Shown here: positions 1-46,887 of the stretch, one piece after another
Layout: the number at the start of each line of letters is the position of its first letter
Numbering within the stretch: position 1 is the first letter of the stretch
Assembly (NCBI GenBank): GCA_025642065.1
Contig: JAODUP010000041.1
Coordinates: 53,501-117,500 of the forward strand
Length of the DNA stretch: 64,000 bases
Direction: 5' to 3'
Source of the DNA: Paralvinella palmiformis
Taxonomy: Eukaryota; Annelida; Polychaeta; Terebellida; Alvinellidae
Translations under genes and position numbers: made by a program
Notes under the pieces: generated by a model
Database searches by the model: none
What the model saw: only the letters and a program-made list of their open reading frames with translations
Told to the model about the DNA's origin: nothing

Positions 1-36
1 AGTGAAAACTAATATTGTTCATTTGTCTTCTTTCAG

Positions 37-88
37 ATTGTTTAGTTTACTGTCTTCTATTAAAAATAATGGACAATAAACAAACATA
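37..88 (+). other. 5'UTR part of first coding exon, with upstream ORF
   Basis: A polypyrimidine tract and TTTCAG end at 36, with a CTAAT branch-like motif upstream, so this exon probably begins at 37 behind an upstream non-coding exon outside the window. A seven-codon upstream ORF (69-89, MDNKQT then TAA) ends in a TAATG overlap with the receptor start codon. Both ATGs have A at -3 and G at +4. If 36 is not an acceptor, transcription could instead start within or before this stretch; no clear promoter is visible. Confidence 0.55.
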
Positions 89-35107
<35,019 letters not shown>

Positions 35108-35575
35108 GTAATTGCTGATGGTTGAATCAGGCATGACCAAAAAGTAATTTGTTTTATGCTATTTTTAGAGTGTTTTTTTTATCTGTTGACATATGCGTTT
35201 GTGAATCTGTAACCTCGATCTGTGTTCATGTGCATGTAACACAAAATAATCATATTATTGTTGTTATATAGGTTTTTAATTGCCGTATCTGATTTAAGCA
35301 TTTATCCTGTTTTGTATCTTTGGGTCCATGGCATTGTTTAAGTAATTTCCAGATTCTATGCTTTATTTTATTATGTCTGTTGTAGAAGAGTAGATTATTC
35401 TTCATACTTTATTTTATCTTGATGTTAGTGAAGTATGTTTATAATATGTGCTATTTGTATCCTGTTGTCATCTAGTCAAATTGTGGCTTGTATAAAGTTG
35501 ACTGAAATGTTTGTATTTTTATAAACAAATTGTAAAGATTCAGCAGCAAAATAAAATCTTACCACAAATGTAGTG
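35108..35575 (+). other. VEGFR: 3'UTR and poly(A) signal of the receptor gene
   Basis: AT-rich sequence after the stop, with AATAAA at 35550-35555 followed by T/GT-rich sequence (from about 35578). This is the first canonical signal downstream of the stop. No other gene starts before the hAT element at 35901. Confidence 0.7.
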
Positions 35576-35900
35576 AATTTTCATTTGCTTGAAAATTATC
35601 AAGATGTGCCATGGTGAGGAAGAGATCTTATAATTAGATACAGCTAATACATGATCAATTTCATTATGTTCTTTAACTGACTTTTAGCAATTTTGTATCA
35701 TCACATTTTCTGCTATCAGTGAGCTCCCATAAATATACACTTTAACACCAAAGCAGAATTATCCCGTGTTATTTCCAATAATTTAAAAAAAAATATTTAT
35801 CTTTAATTTTTAACATGGTTAAGCTTGTAATAGATACAAATATACAGTAATGATAGTGTTTTATTGGATGTTCAGTTTTTATTATCTAGTGTACCACTGG

Positions 35901-37309
35901 CAGGGTTGGCATTAATTTAATCAAATTGATTAAATCATTGATTTAATCAACATGAAAAAATCAATATCTTGATTTTTTATCTTAAATTTATACTTAACTG
36001 ATTACTCACTTTATTTGTTAAAATTTATTATAATTATCGCAAATATGGTAAAAATGCTAAATATGCTGGGGTACGATGATGAATTATCTTCTTTGATAAC
36101 ATATGGATGTGGTGCTCATCAGATGAATCTGCTATCAAAGGACATTGAAATCAGTGGCATGAAAGAACACGTAGTGAAGATAGTGAAGTACTTTAGCGTG
36201 GTATAAAGCAGCTGAGGGATGTAAACTTGTTGTGCCACAAGAAGTACGGTGGAACAGCCTTGTTGAAACACTGCAATGTTACTTGGACAATTGGGCAGTA
36301 CTACTTCTCGTCTGTGAAAATCACAGGGAAGGTAAACAGATTGCAGCGAAGGTAAAAGACTGCACTAAAGCGTAATGCTGAAGATTATCTGGAAAGAATG
36401 CACCCGATAGCCGTTGTTTTGGACAAGCTGCAACAATCCAGATGCACACTAAGTCAGGCAGTAAATATCTAGTCAGAACTCTAGACAAAACCCACTCCAC
36501 TACTATCTACAGCAGATCGTAAGAAATTCGTTGCAGACAAATCCACTAGTCTCACTGATGGACACCACCTGGCCTACATTCTGGATCTCAAGGTAAACGG
36601 GAACACTGGATGGAGAACATGTTGACAGTGCTATGCTTTATTGCCACGAGTATTATCCAGACTGCATCTCTACAATTGTTAAGTTTTGAGCTCGAGTGCC
36701 CTGTTCAAAGCTTACATGTTTGAGTACATTTACTTGGTTGAAGTGAGTTCAGTGGAATGGTGGATGGCAATGGAAGGACTCTGATGAAGACTTCATTCAG
36801 TTAATTAAATGCTTGCTGTGCTCAGTTGCATAAGCTCCGATATGGAACGAGCCTTTTCAAGATTTCGTCTTGTACACAGTAAACTGCATAACATGCTTGG
36901 AGTACCAAAAGTGGCAAAACTTGTGTTCATATACAGCGTTCTAAACGTGGACATTGCTTCGGACTTTTACAATTGATATGAAGATGCTACCACCAGGCTA
37001 CCAATAGTGAATAATCATATGCACCGCAAACTGATTATTTGTTTTGTTGCATGCTACTGCCAGTTGATTGAACTGTATGTATCTTTAAATAAAGTTTAAA
37101 TTTGAACAGCTTAATTTGCTTTAATTCTTAAGAAATGCTAAGAATAAAATGTTCAGCCTATTGGGTATATTATATTTCACATATTTATTTAATTTCAGAA
37201 TTAAATATTACTTCCTATGAGATTGTCGAGAATGTTGAAATAATTGATTTTTAGAAAAAATCTTATTTATTTGATTTATTCGAAAAAAACTAAAATATTT
37301 CCAACCCTG
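35901..37309 (+). mobile_element. hAT-family DNA transposon, degenerate, with TIRs and 8-bp TSD
   Basis: The ends CAGGGTTGG (35901) and CCAACCCTG (37301-37309) are inverted repeats of hAT type. The flanks ACCACTGG (35893-35900) and ACCACAGG (37310-37317) are an 8-bp target duplication with one mismatch, the hAT hallmark. Subterminal TTTAATCAA-like motifs follow the left end. The interior carries broken + strand transposase (see separate entry). At 1.4 kb it is shorter than autonomous hATs. Confidence 0.85.
36045..36975 (+). pseudogene. hAT transposase remnant
   Basis: Recognisable blocks: ITYGCGAHQMNLLSKDI (about 36097-36150), a frameshift after the TAA near 36205, then LVVPQEVRWNSLVETLQCY (from about 36220), and far downstream MERAFSRFRLVHSKLHNM, resembling the C-terminal hAT dimerisation region. 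Frameshifts and stops lie between the blocks and no N-terminal zinc finger is visible. Non-functional. Confidence 0.8.
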
Positions 37310-37372
37310 ACCACAGGGTTCAATTCTTGGTTCTCTGATTTTTTCAATATATACCCACCCTCTTGGGATCAT

Positions 37373-39120
37373 TGGGAACAATTTAACTCATTGTCAGGAT
37401 GGATGGATGGTACCTGTGCTGGATAGCCTGAAATATAAAATTGCAAGCTGGTTTAAGCATCTTTGAGGATACAGCACACATTAGTCTGGAATGTAGAAGT
37501 AAAGAACATGAAACATGAAGACGAAACGGTACGATTCAACTTACGCTGCACTGCATCATACACTCTTTCAGGGGTTGTTGGGTAATCGGGTGCAGTGTCA
37601 TCTCGCACAGCAATGGCTGAGCTGACTGGCGCAGCATCATCAGGGGGATGTGAATTGGCAGCTGGACAACCTGAAACATAATATTTCAAGCTGTCTTAAT
37701 CATCTTTCGGGACACTGCACACAATATTCTGGAATGCAGAATGGTCATTAGTAAAGAACATGAAACATAAAGGACATGGTACGATTCAACAACAATGCAA
37801 CAGATAAAACAGACAACAGAACAATAATAAAATGTTAGTCAGATTCAACTTTCTCAACTGCACGAAGGAAAGACGCGCTGGAACTCCCTTGTCGGGAGGC
37901 CAGTCAACACTGAAGTTAGGCGTTTTGTTGCTGCCACAGATTGGTTGGGTATTTATCGTGTTGCGAAGGGAAATGTTGTGGCAGTTGCTGGCTCACAATC
38001 ACATCTGCTGCAGCTGCTGAGCCATGGTCAGGCTGGAACACACTGTGGCTCTGCAGGTACTATTGTTTCGTCCAGCGCTGTGCTACAAGGGTGCTGTCAA
38101 AAACATGAAATTTCTCATGCTGTCGCACTGCGAGGATGTGTCTGCATGGGAACGACATAGCTTTCCTAAATTCGCAATTGCATGACACAGCCCGGGTCCT
38201 GAAGTAACAACATACCTGGAGCCTTCGCCTTGCACCTCTATCTTTGTCTTGCACCTCTTCTCCAGTTCAGCCTTGACAAAGCGAAAGGGGTACGGGGTGA
38301 GAATGCTATGGTATGCTTGTTCGGGGGAGTCTATTGAGTTTATTGTGCACATGAAACTGTTAAAATAAAGTGCACAGTACTGCTATACTTAGAAATAAGG
38401 GCCTTCAGCTTCTGATTGGTGCTTTCCATGCGGTTGTTTATGGAGGTAAGCAGTGTCATCATTTCCGATTTCAGCCCCTCCACCCACTATGCTCGTATGC
38501 TGTGCCACTGTTTGTCGTAGTAGTCAAGAACTTGTAATTATAATTACAAAGTTTGATGCCTGGAGAACAAATACTACTAATAAAAACTAATAAGCGATGT
38601 CAGGAAATTCATGAGAACCAATTACCCTCAACCAGTGGCAAATTAGAATTTCTACGCTGTAATAATTTAACACACATACTTGTTGAGGGCTGCCTCTTGA
38701 TACCGTTGCGTTAAGCTCCTGGAAGTCAGCTTCAAATCGGGCATAGGTCAACTTGGTGATCATTTCCCGACAGGCCTTCAACACAGCACGAAATAAGTAA
38801 TAATTTATACAATTATTCATAAAACCTGTTTTCTCAGCTTTATGGAGAGCATCTCAAGAAAGGCCCCTTAAAGTATTCTATAAAACATGCGGAGCAGACA
38901 ACTTTACAACATTTATCAGCTGATGATATTTCACTCACATCACGTTGAGCAGTAGTGGTGATGCTCATCTTGTCTGTGGTGATCTCCCGTTTGAACGTTC
39001 GGAGAGTATGGAACAGCTGCGCCCGAAAAACGTCTCCTTCCCCCATGTCTTTGTTAGCCATGATGACATCTAAACGATCCCAGTCTCCAGTTTGCCGATC
39101 CTCACTCTGGATAATTCAAG
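37373..39120 (-). pseudogene. SWIM zinc-finger (ZSWIM / MULE transposase-like) relic with exon structure
   Basis: Minus-strand blocks in order: DVIMANKDMGEGDVFRAQLF and FHTLRTFKREIT (39090-38939, donor GTGAGT), MITKLTYARFEADFQELN (38790-38690, donor GTATGT), YYDKQWHSIRA-stop-WVEGLK and NNRMESTNQKLKALISKYSS (38540-38370), the SWIM motif CNCEFRKAMSFPCRH (38182-38138, pattern CxCx9CxH), then proline-rich exons near 37671-37547 and 37430-37373. The order matches ZSWIM1/3-type proteins, domesticated from MULE transposases. A TAG at 38487-38489 and a frameshift before the SWIM motif indicate decay. Intron-like gaps with good donors suggest a former host-type gene. Confidence 0.6.
37419..37790 (-). 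repeat. Tandem duplication of an exon-intron unit (about 125 bp copies)
   Basis: 37419-37540 and 37662-37790 are diverged direct copies (visibly around 80 percent alike), sharing blocks such as GTAAAGAACATGAAACAT and ACGATTCAAC. On the minus strand each copy is intron sequence ending in TTTCAG just before a small exon, GTTGTCCAGC or GCTATCCAGC. The exon plus its upstream intron was therefore duplicated within the SWIM relic. Confidence 0.65.
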
Positions 39121-39844
39121 CTGTAGTAATTTCACTCTAGCGTCTCAAACAAATAGTAGGAATACAATCCTTAACAGGGCATATACTGTAATAATAATAA
39201 TGATCAATCATAAAAGGATTTCTATGAGGTCGTAATTCCAAGTTACTCTGTTTGAATGTGCCGTTACAAAAGAATAATAAATAATTAAGTCATGAAAACA
39301 TAAAACGTCCAATCGGGTTCCAACATTAAATCTCCGTCAAAGTTTTATGAAGTCTCTTAAACTGTTGTATTGAGTCAGATTATACAAGTCACACAACCAC
39401 GGTTGTACACATATGTTAACAGTGCATACAACGCAAAATAAATTAAATTGACAAATCCGTTTTATGAATATCCACACAAATCATATACCATTGCCTTCTA
39501 TGAGCATCAGAACATAAAGTGGTATGTGTTCATGTCGTTCAATTTCTATGTGACATCGGTATTAACAGGTATTTTAAATATGTTTCTTATACTTACCGAT
39601 GAAAAGATATTCCTTGTGTATTACTTTTACTTCCACGGCTTATGCAACTAACGACACAACAATAATTCACCATATTTATAAACTCGATTTTGCAGTCTGA
39701 GTTCCTTTTTCCACAACCATCAAATCGGCGGCCCTGTTCGATCTAGTTTTCTTTCAGGTCAATGCACTTCTGCGAGTTTGAATTTTGACTAGACAAAGAG
39801 TATAGCCCCAGGTACCGGCCTAGGCTATTCGTCCTTGTCCAGAC

Positions 39845-39999
39845 GTATAGCCACTGATGATGATAATTTATGTTTTACGGCCACTTTTATGCGCAAGGTA
39901 GGCTAAATGGTAATGAAGTGAAGTCAAAGATGAAATAAGCTTCAGATATGCCCACGCCGAGATTCGAACACGGGTTGTAGTGATCTGTGTATAGCCACT
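39845..39999 (-). mobile_element. 5'-truncated ATC-tailed SINE with 11-bp target duplications
   Basis: GTATAGCCACT occurs at 39845-39855 and 39989-39999. The 133-bp insert between them, read on the minus strand, starts inside the tRNA-like head (B box TGTTCGAATCTC), carries GGCGTGGGCATATCTGAAGC, TTGACTTCACTTCATTACC and CATTTAGCC, and ends GTGGCCGTAAAACATAAATT and ATC repeats. The A box is lost, so it is a dead copy. Confidence 0.85.
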
Positions 40000-40015
40000 C
40001 TGTTATTAAATATAC

Positions 40016-40017
<2 letters not shown>

Positions 40018-40066
<49 letters not shown>

Positions 40067-40067
40067 C
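40018..40067 (+). repeat. (TTA)n microsatellite
   Basis: About 50 bp of perfect TTA repeat directly after the SINE insertion site. A poly-I reading frame on the opposite strand is spurious. Confidence 0.95.
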
Positions 40068-40867
40068 ACACATATTAATTAATGTAAAAGATGTGTTGAC
40101 TAGATTGACTCCACAAAGGAGTGTTATCGCCAGATATATGAATTAATATAGTCAATATTGTCAGATGGAAGAATGTTTAGGTGTATCTTCATTATTTGTG
40201 TCAGTTAGGGAGTTGATATTTCAATTTAAATATTTGTATATCTAACACACCTGGGGTAGCATTCAAACTCGTTTCTTGTATGTTTTTCTTGCTCAGAAAT
40301 AATGAAAAACGAAATGGTAATAGCCTAAACTATGAAATGTTACCATAGTGATGTTGTTCAAAAGAAATCATATTTTCTGTTAACAACTGGTATTTAAGCT
40401 TATGAAGTTTTTAATTCGGCCGCATAGTGGATTCGGCAGCCTATAATAAAACAGGTGGCAGCACCAGGCATCTGGGCACGAGTAAGTTATATGATACAAT
40501 TTATGTAACGGAAATTAGCAGAAAAATGGTTGTAGAAAACTAAACTTTTATAAACTTGACAGACGATTGGAATTGGCTGTGAATATCTATATAATCAGTA
40601 TGTCGAATCAATAGTTGGAGTAGTTATCAAAGCAATGGGGTAGCTTTCTACTTAGTAATTAGCAGTTCCTGGAGTAATAAAGTATAAAGCAGCGGACTGG
40701 ATTGCAACCAAAATGGATTACAGCTTGTATTATTGGATAAAAGAAGCACAGCTTCATTTGTATAGCAATTGATACGCCACCAACAATGGTATATAAGGCA
40801 CTGCCAAAATCATATTTTCTAACATTAATCTGTCAATATCTTCATCATGCTGCATGAATGTATAGTT

Positions 40868-41750
40868 TGCAATGCAGAAGTCCAGCCACGCTAGTAAGGA
40901 GAAGAATGCGATGGCTGTAACCGTCGGAAGCACAGGACACGTGACGCAGATGTTACCAGGACTTCTTATAGAGAAGCATGTCGTTTAGGTACGATACATT
41001 GGCAGTACCACCAGTGTCAACACCCAGTAGCACCCGTGAAACCAGAACCACGAGTAGAACCACCAGTAGAACCACCAGTAGAACAAGTACCACCTGTTGC
41101 TTAGCCCCGCAGTCCTTATGCTGGTGACCTGGAGGACTTTGTCCAACCCAAGGCACACTATGAATCAGAGATGGAGGTTCCCATCCCACGTTCACATCCC
41201 GTTGTGGCTGAGCCTGGGCCCATTATCTACACAGAGGTCACAACTAGCACTGAGCTTGGAAAGGCAAGTTTAGTTGACATTTTTGGATACGCGTCCTGGG
41301 ATTACTAGTACGTGGCGATACGCTATCCATAGCAAAACTCTCACCTGCAAAGCTAGGGTACTTGTCAGAGATGTCGGAGATGGTGAGTTCGTCCGTGGTA
41401 GCCAGCCATACATCCGCAATGGACAGCCAGATCAACAGAATGTGCTCGAAATACGACGTGATGTTAAATCCATAGCTGTGAAGCGTGTCTTCACGTCAGT
41501 CACCGAGGTCGTTGATAAGGTACATGTAACTTGTGATATGTTGTGACAAAATGTGATTTAATGAAAAGATGGTGTAGTTTATGTATATCGCGTTCCCCCA
41601 GACCAGTTGTCCATGTACCTTGCAGCACAGGCCAACCCAAAACGTCACAAAATCCGTCCAGAACACCCACGTGACCTAGCATTTCACATTGATGAAAACA
41701 CTGAAATAGCAACATCTCGCGGTAAACAATATCCGCGTGTTATTCAATAG
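40868..41750 (+). pseudogene. FLYWCH-type MULE transposase, 5' part, degenerate
   Basis: Blocks in order on + : a Cys/His cluster ECDGCNRRKHRTRDADVT then YREACRLGTIHWQYHQC (about 40911-41020); a PVEPPVEPPVEQ proline/glutamate linker; TSTELGKASLVDIFGYASW, ended by TAG 41306; then, after a frameshift, TWRYA with CKARVLVRDVGDGEFVRG, resembling the FLYWCH finger (W..C..CkArv, final His lost); and VYRVPPDQLSMYL with KRHKIRPEHPRDLAFHID, a block known after FLYWCH in these transposases. Stops and shifts show it is dead, and the MULE catalytic domain is not seen downstream. Confidence 0.6.
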
Positions 41751-43620
41751 TAAGTTAGCACATATACAAGATTACTACTTTGACACCTCAGATTACATTC
41801 AGCAGTCATTTCCTGTGGTTCAAAAGAAACCCATACATAGAACTTTCCGTCATCGCAGACACCGATCTCATTCTGGGTGCGAATTGCTAAACAAATCCTA
41901 GCTATATCAACAGTACTGACAGAGGTCCGGTGCTTTGGCAGTGAGGTTGTATTAGTAGCGAAAGCTTTTACAGCCATGTTTGATAAAAACTGTTAATTGC
42001 TGCAATTATCTGTATCAGTTAAATATCAATTATAAATAAGACACGACGTTCACTGAACAACGGATACATTATCCGGGAAGAAGGTAATTTAAATATAATT
42101 TTGACGATGTATTATACCTTTCTAAGCTGATAATTAATTTACCATATAGAGCAACAGCTCACATAGTCCGTGTCGAAACCATAAATATGCTGCTCAAATG
42201 CTATTCTATAATCAGCACGAAATTGTAGACACATCTGACAAAACATGGATTCATTTGTTTGTTTATCAACGGGCGCTTGCGTAATATAATCGTTATTGCA
42301 ATGAACCGTAAACCCCAAGTTCGTGGAATAGAACCCTCGTGTTATATATGAGTTCACTATCTATCTCAAATGAGAGAAGGATCAAGGTTAAATAGACCAA
42401 TTGTTCATTCAGTCAAATTTACTGTAGCTGATTGATTTGAGAATTGCCATATAAACTTCTATTTTAATGTTCAGAGCTGATCAAGTTAACAACTTGTGTG
42501 GAATGCTTTCCCGTCTGTTACATGTTCCAACTGTGCCGGGTCAAGAGGTTAAATAAATCGTTCAATAGATCACTCAGGATTGTTGTTGTTCAAGACAAAG
42601 CATACAACTTTAATCAATGGTCCAGTTCAACATTATTGCTTCAGTCAATAGAGATAAAATAATGATGGATTGTAAGATTTGTATGGAGTTTTGGTACATA
42701 ATCAAAAGGAAGATAAAAGGACTAAATGTACCAAACCTAATGAATCACATTATGATTTAACCTACACCAGCAAGAATAACCGTTATGATGATCTTAGCAT
42801 ACTTTAACCGTTTTGTATCTCACATAGGTACATTTTAGCTGTATTGCACCATAATACAAACAAACTAGTTACAACTCTGTGTCTATTTAGTGTTTGAAAC
42901 TAACCTTTTAATAATAATGATTGTAGTTGGCTAAATGAAGCTTATATAACAGGGAAGAGGTAATAACAATAATTTATTTTAACAAAACGGAACCGAGAAA
43001 GAGAAAATAACTAACGTTACTATGAGACAATGAGGGGAAAGTCTTTCTTCAGCATATAAACAACATTTGAACCTGTAATCCATTCTGGGTTTGTTTTTAA
43101 CAAACTAATGTAAGACGAACGAAAGTCTTATCGTGTAGTGATAATCATTATTCGCTTAAATCAAAACTTCCACATGAATGTGGTGTCATTAAGTAAACAT
43201 CTTAGCATTGCGTTATACGGCTGGAAGAAGTTGATGAGCAGGAGTCTCTAACATCGGTAAATGCAAGTGAGATGCTGTTCAGGTTCATGTAATCCTGGTC
43301 CACGAATCGCTTTGTTGTTATAGTAATCCTCAGACCGGATGACGAGGAACTGATCACGTGGCACTACTGTCAGCCAATCAGCTATGTTGATGTAATATAT
43401 GGACAATCTTAAGAAGACATATACCAGTCAATTATGTTGAGGAAGTATAAAGTGTTCTATGAAGTTGTTGAGGTTTTTGTTTTAATATTGGTATTTACAC
43501 CACACAATCACAGACAAATGATAACTAATATCGTACTCTATTTAAAGTACGCTAACTAATATCAATTAGCAGATTACTAGTAATTAAGGGTAAATTTGAA
43601 TTAGTAATTACAAATTAACA
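41750..43620. other. Intergenic, no gene recognised
   Basis: AT-rich sequence with only short unrelated reading frames on both strands (longest about 77 codons). No splice-consistent exon, RNA gene or transposon domain was recognised. Confidence 0.6.
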
Positions 43621-43655
43621 CACACACATACACACACACTGTGAAAAGAGTTTGC

Positions 43656-43659
<4 letters not shown>

Positions 43660-43703
<44 letters not shown>
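43660..43703. repeat. (TA)n microsatellite
   Basis: About 44 bp of TA repeat preceded by CA-rich sequence from 43619. Confidence 0.95.
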
Positions 43704-43706
<3 letters not shown>

Positions 43707-44581
43707 TATGTGTGGGTTTCAGCGTGTGATAAATATATCGTGTTTCTGTATTTGATGACGAAGGGGAAGCCATGGAAATCTACATAAACAAACTGAACTA
43801 GGCAGTCGTTGTCAGCTAATTACAAAACGAAACATACCACTATAGATAACTATAGATATTTTCTCAGTGTTAATGGAGATATATTTACTGTTGGCTTAAA
43901 TTCTGTTGAAATAACTCCTCTGTTCACCAAACACCGGTCCATCTGGCAAACCTCTGGTTCGTCAGACAGATTGAACACTTGTGATGTGGAAGAGGCAGAT
44001 TTCCTATGAAGCTGAGAATAAAAACTGGCAAAACACACAGGAAATCTTCGCATATTTTGATCATATATTGATAAAATTGAAGGTCTCCATATGTATAATT
44101 AAGAGAGTACTTGCTTAACTTCTAGATCCATAATTATCACGATTATCTTAAAGAGTACGCCTGGATATAATGAGGTTCTTGCTGACCCATATTGTTCAGG
44201 ATCATCTGCCAGCCATCGTTATTCCAGAGATAGGCAGGTGTGCCATCAACTGAAATGTCAACAAGAAGCTATCCCGAACATTTTAACTAAACTATCCCTT
44301 CTGTTTATATGTATAGTATTATAATTTGCTCAACGTTCGAAAACAGTTTGAAGATGACATTAATCAAAACGAAGTGCTACAGCAATAAAAAATACTGACT
44401 TGTAATTTTCTGATTTTATACTTTCCGCAGCGGGATCATATGAATCAACGTAGTCACTGAAGGAAATTGGTATCACCTGTAATTGTCTTTGGCGACCTGT
44501 AATTAGTTGAGAGTTAGACACAAGAAAGCTAAGCTAACATCCGGCACGTAAATAACAGCAAATCTGAAATACTAAAGCTGG

Positions 44582-44583
<2 letters not shown>

Positions 44584-44669
<86 letters not shown>

Positions 44670-44772
44670 TGTAGATTGTGTGTATGTGTGTCAGTGTGTA
44701 TGTGTGTGTGATTATGTATTTGTATGTATGTGATTGTATATGTGTGTGTATGATTGTGTGTGTGTATGATTG

Positions 44773-44849
<77 letters not shown>

Positions 44850-44850
44850 T
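44584..44850. repeat. Compound microsatellite (TA)n-(TG-rich)-(CT)n-(GT)n
   Basis: TA repeat 44584-44667, an imperfect TGTGTATG stretch to 44774, CT repeat 44776-44832 and GT repeat 44833-44850. Reading frames through it on both strands are low-complexity artefacts. Confidence 0.95.
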
Positions 44851-45185
44851 CTGTACATTAACACTGACCAGAGCATAATATATTTCAAATGATCCTTAAA
44901 ACAATTAGTATATAACCAGGTATAATAACACGGCAATAATATTGGTTTATATGATAAATCAAATACCAAGATCCTACTGACGATCTTTGTACGTACTTAA
45001 TTTACTTAAAATTTAATAAACATAGAAATATCATACCCCGTTGGAAACAGAATAAATTCGATCACGAAACACGTCGTATCATTAATCTATCCAGATAAAT
45101 AGTTCCACCTCTCAATAAGTACTGTACTGGAATCGTTAACCAATTGCCGCTTGGTGAACAAATTATATAAAATGTATAGTCACAC

Positions 45186-45186
<1 letters not shown>

Positions 45187-45271
<85 letters not shown>
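45187..45271. repeat. (TA)n-(GA)n microsatellite
   Basis: About 60 bp of TA followed by about 24 bp of GA. A TTA/ATT repeat lies 100 bp further on at 45372-45406. Confidence 0.95.
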
Positions 45272-45371
45272 ATCCCAGCCAGAGTACAATGGATGGAGCA
45301 GACACGACTTTTTCTTTTAAATGTATTTAAAATTAGTTCCTGTGCGTCTCGATAGAAATATAAAATATTTC

Positions 45372-45409
<38 letters not shown>

Positions 45410-46117
45410 CTATTAATATAAAATTTATATACGCAGTAGTTGTTATGTAATTGTTATCATATCATGTATTAATTCCCGCTGTGAACTCTAGATATTCAAT
45501 TCACTAAAATATATTAAGTTAATATCGTCATCCGTTTCAGATATTATCATCTATCTGGCTGGCGTCCGTCAAAATGATATAAAATTTATGATCTTTCTGG
45601 ATCGATTAATTACATATCGATTTTATTGACTGATTGATACTAATCCACGCCGAGGACAATATTTATCTAATCGAATACGAACTGATCGAACTTTTGGACC
45701 AGCGATTGTTCGTCATCTCCAATTGGCTATCAGATCGAATATTGTTCGCTTCCTTCGTGTTACGTTATTACATCCAGTACCTCGAACCAGAGAAGCGATA
45801 AATCGATTAGATCCGTTGTACGTTAGATCCAGAGTTGGTCAAGATCTCGTTACATGCTATATGGGATAAATTAGTTGTTTTCGTCGAAAGCCACAACTGA
45901 TTGCATCCGAACCAAAGAAATTGAGGAGTCCATTTGACAGAATACTGTCCAGAATAACCATTGTCACATCTAAGAGGATGGTAATTGATTCGTTTTATAT
46001 CATAATCACTTTATAGCTAGTAGATAGTGACTAGGGCTAAGTGAATTGAATGTTGAAATGAGGATAGTTGCTTGCCTATTAGTTTGCATTATATATTATA
46101 TGAGTGAGTTAAAAATT

Positions 46118-46119
<2 letters not shown>

Positions 46120-46193
<74 letters not shown>
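46120..46193. repeat. (TA)n microsatellite, left of MITE
   Basis: About 74 bp of AT repeat that ends exactly where the TIR of the element at 46194 begins. Confidence 0.95.
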
Positions 46194-46196
<3 letters not shown>

Positions 46197-46812
46197 AGAA
46201 TCCGTTAATCCGGACATCGTTTATCCGACAAATCCACCATCCGACACATTATTGCCTGTGACGGATTTAGCTCCATTATAAATGACTCTTTAATCCGACA
46301 AAATCATGTTCCGCGTTCCGACTCCGACACTTCATCTCGTCAACAGAATGTGATATTTCACTGTAAAAGATCCCACATATTTCCTGCAAGACACGCCAAC
46401 ATTTTGTCAGTAATGGTTCATTAACCTACCCACCCACGTTAATTGCTATATCGTAACCAATTATAATGGTCCTTGACCATACACACAGACACGTGATGCT
46501 TCCATTGCCTGTGGCTATCTCATAGCCAATCATTATCGTTCATGGCTAATTACAAACATAAATGTGTGATCTTTCCAATGAGCAGATTATGAGTTAATCT
46601 GATGGACTAAGTGACACGAGTGTTTCTTTATAATGTCTGTAATTAACAAACATCAAATTGACCAATGGTGTCCATGTCATTCCGTATCATTGTGCACGGT
46701 TATTGAATATTAATTGAAATACGGAGGTATATCTTTATGATTTAAAAATGTATGACAGACACTACGGGTATGTCACGGACTCAAAATTCCGACATTCTCG
46801 TTTAACCGATTC

Positions 46813-46814
<2 letters not shown>
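46194..46814. mobile_element. pogo/mariner-like MITE (about 620 bp) bounded by TA repeats
   Basis: The left end GTCAGAATCCGTTAATCCGG is matched by the inverted right end, whose reverse complement reads TTCAGAATCGGTTAAACGAG. CGTTTATCCGAC-type sequence is typical of pogo/Tigger-like termini. No transposase frame is present. Both ends abut TA microsatellites, fitting the TA target preference. Confidence 0.6.

Positions 46815-46883
<69 letters not shown>
46815..46883. repeat. (TA)n microsatellite, right of MITE
   Basis: About 68 bp of TA repeat starting at the end of the element's right terminal repeat. Confidence 0.95.
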
Positions 46884-46887
<4 letters not shown>

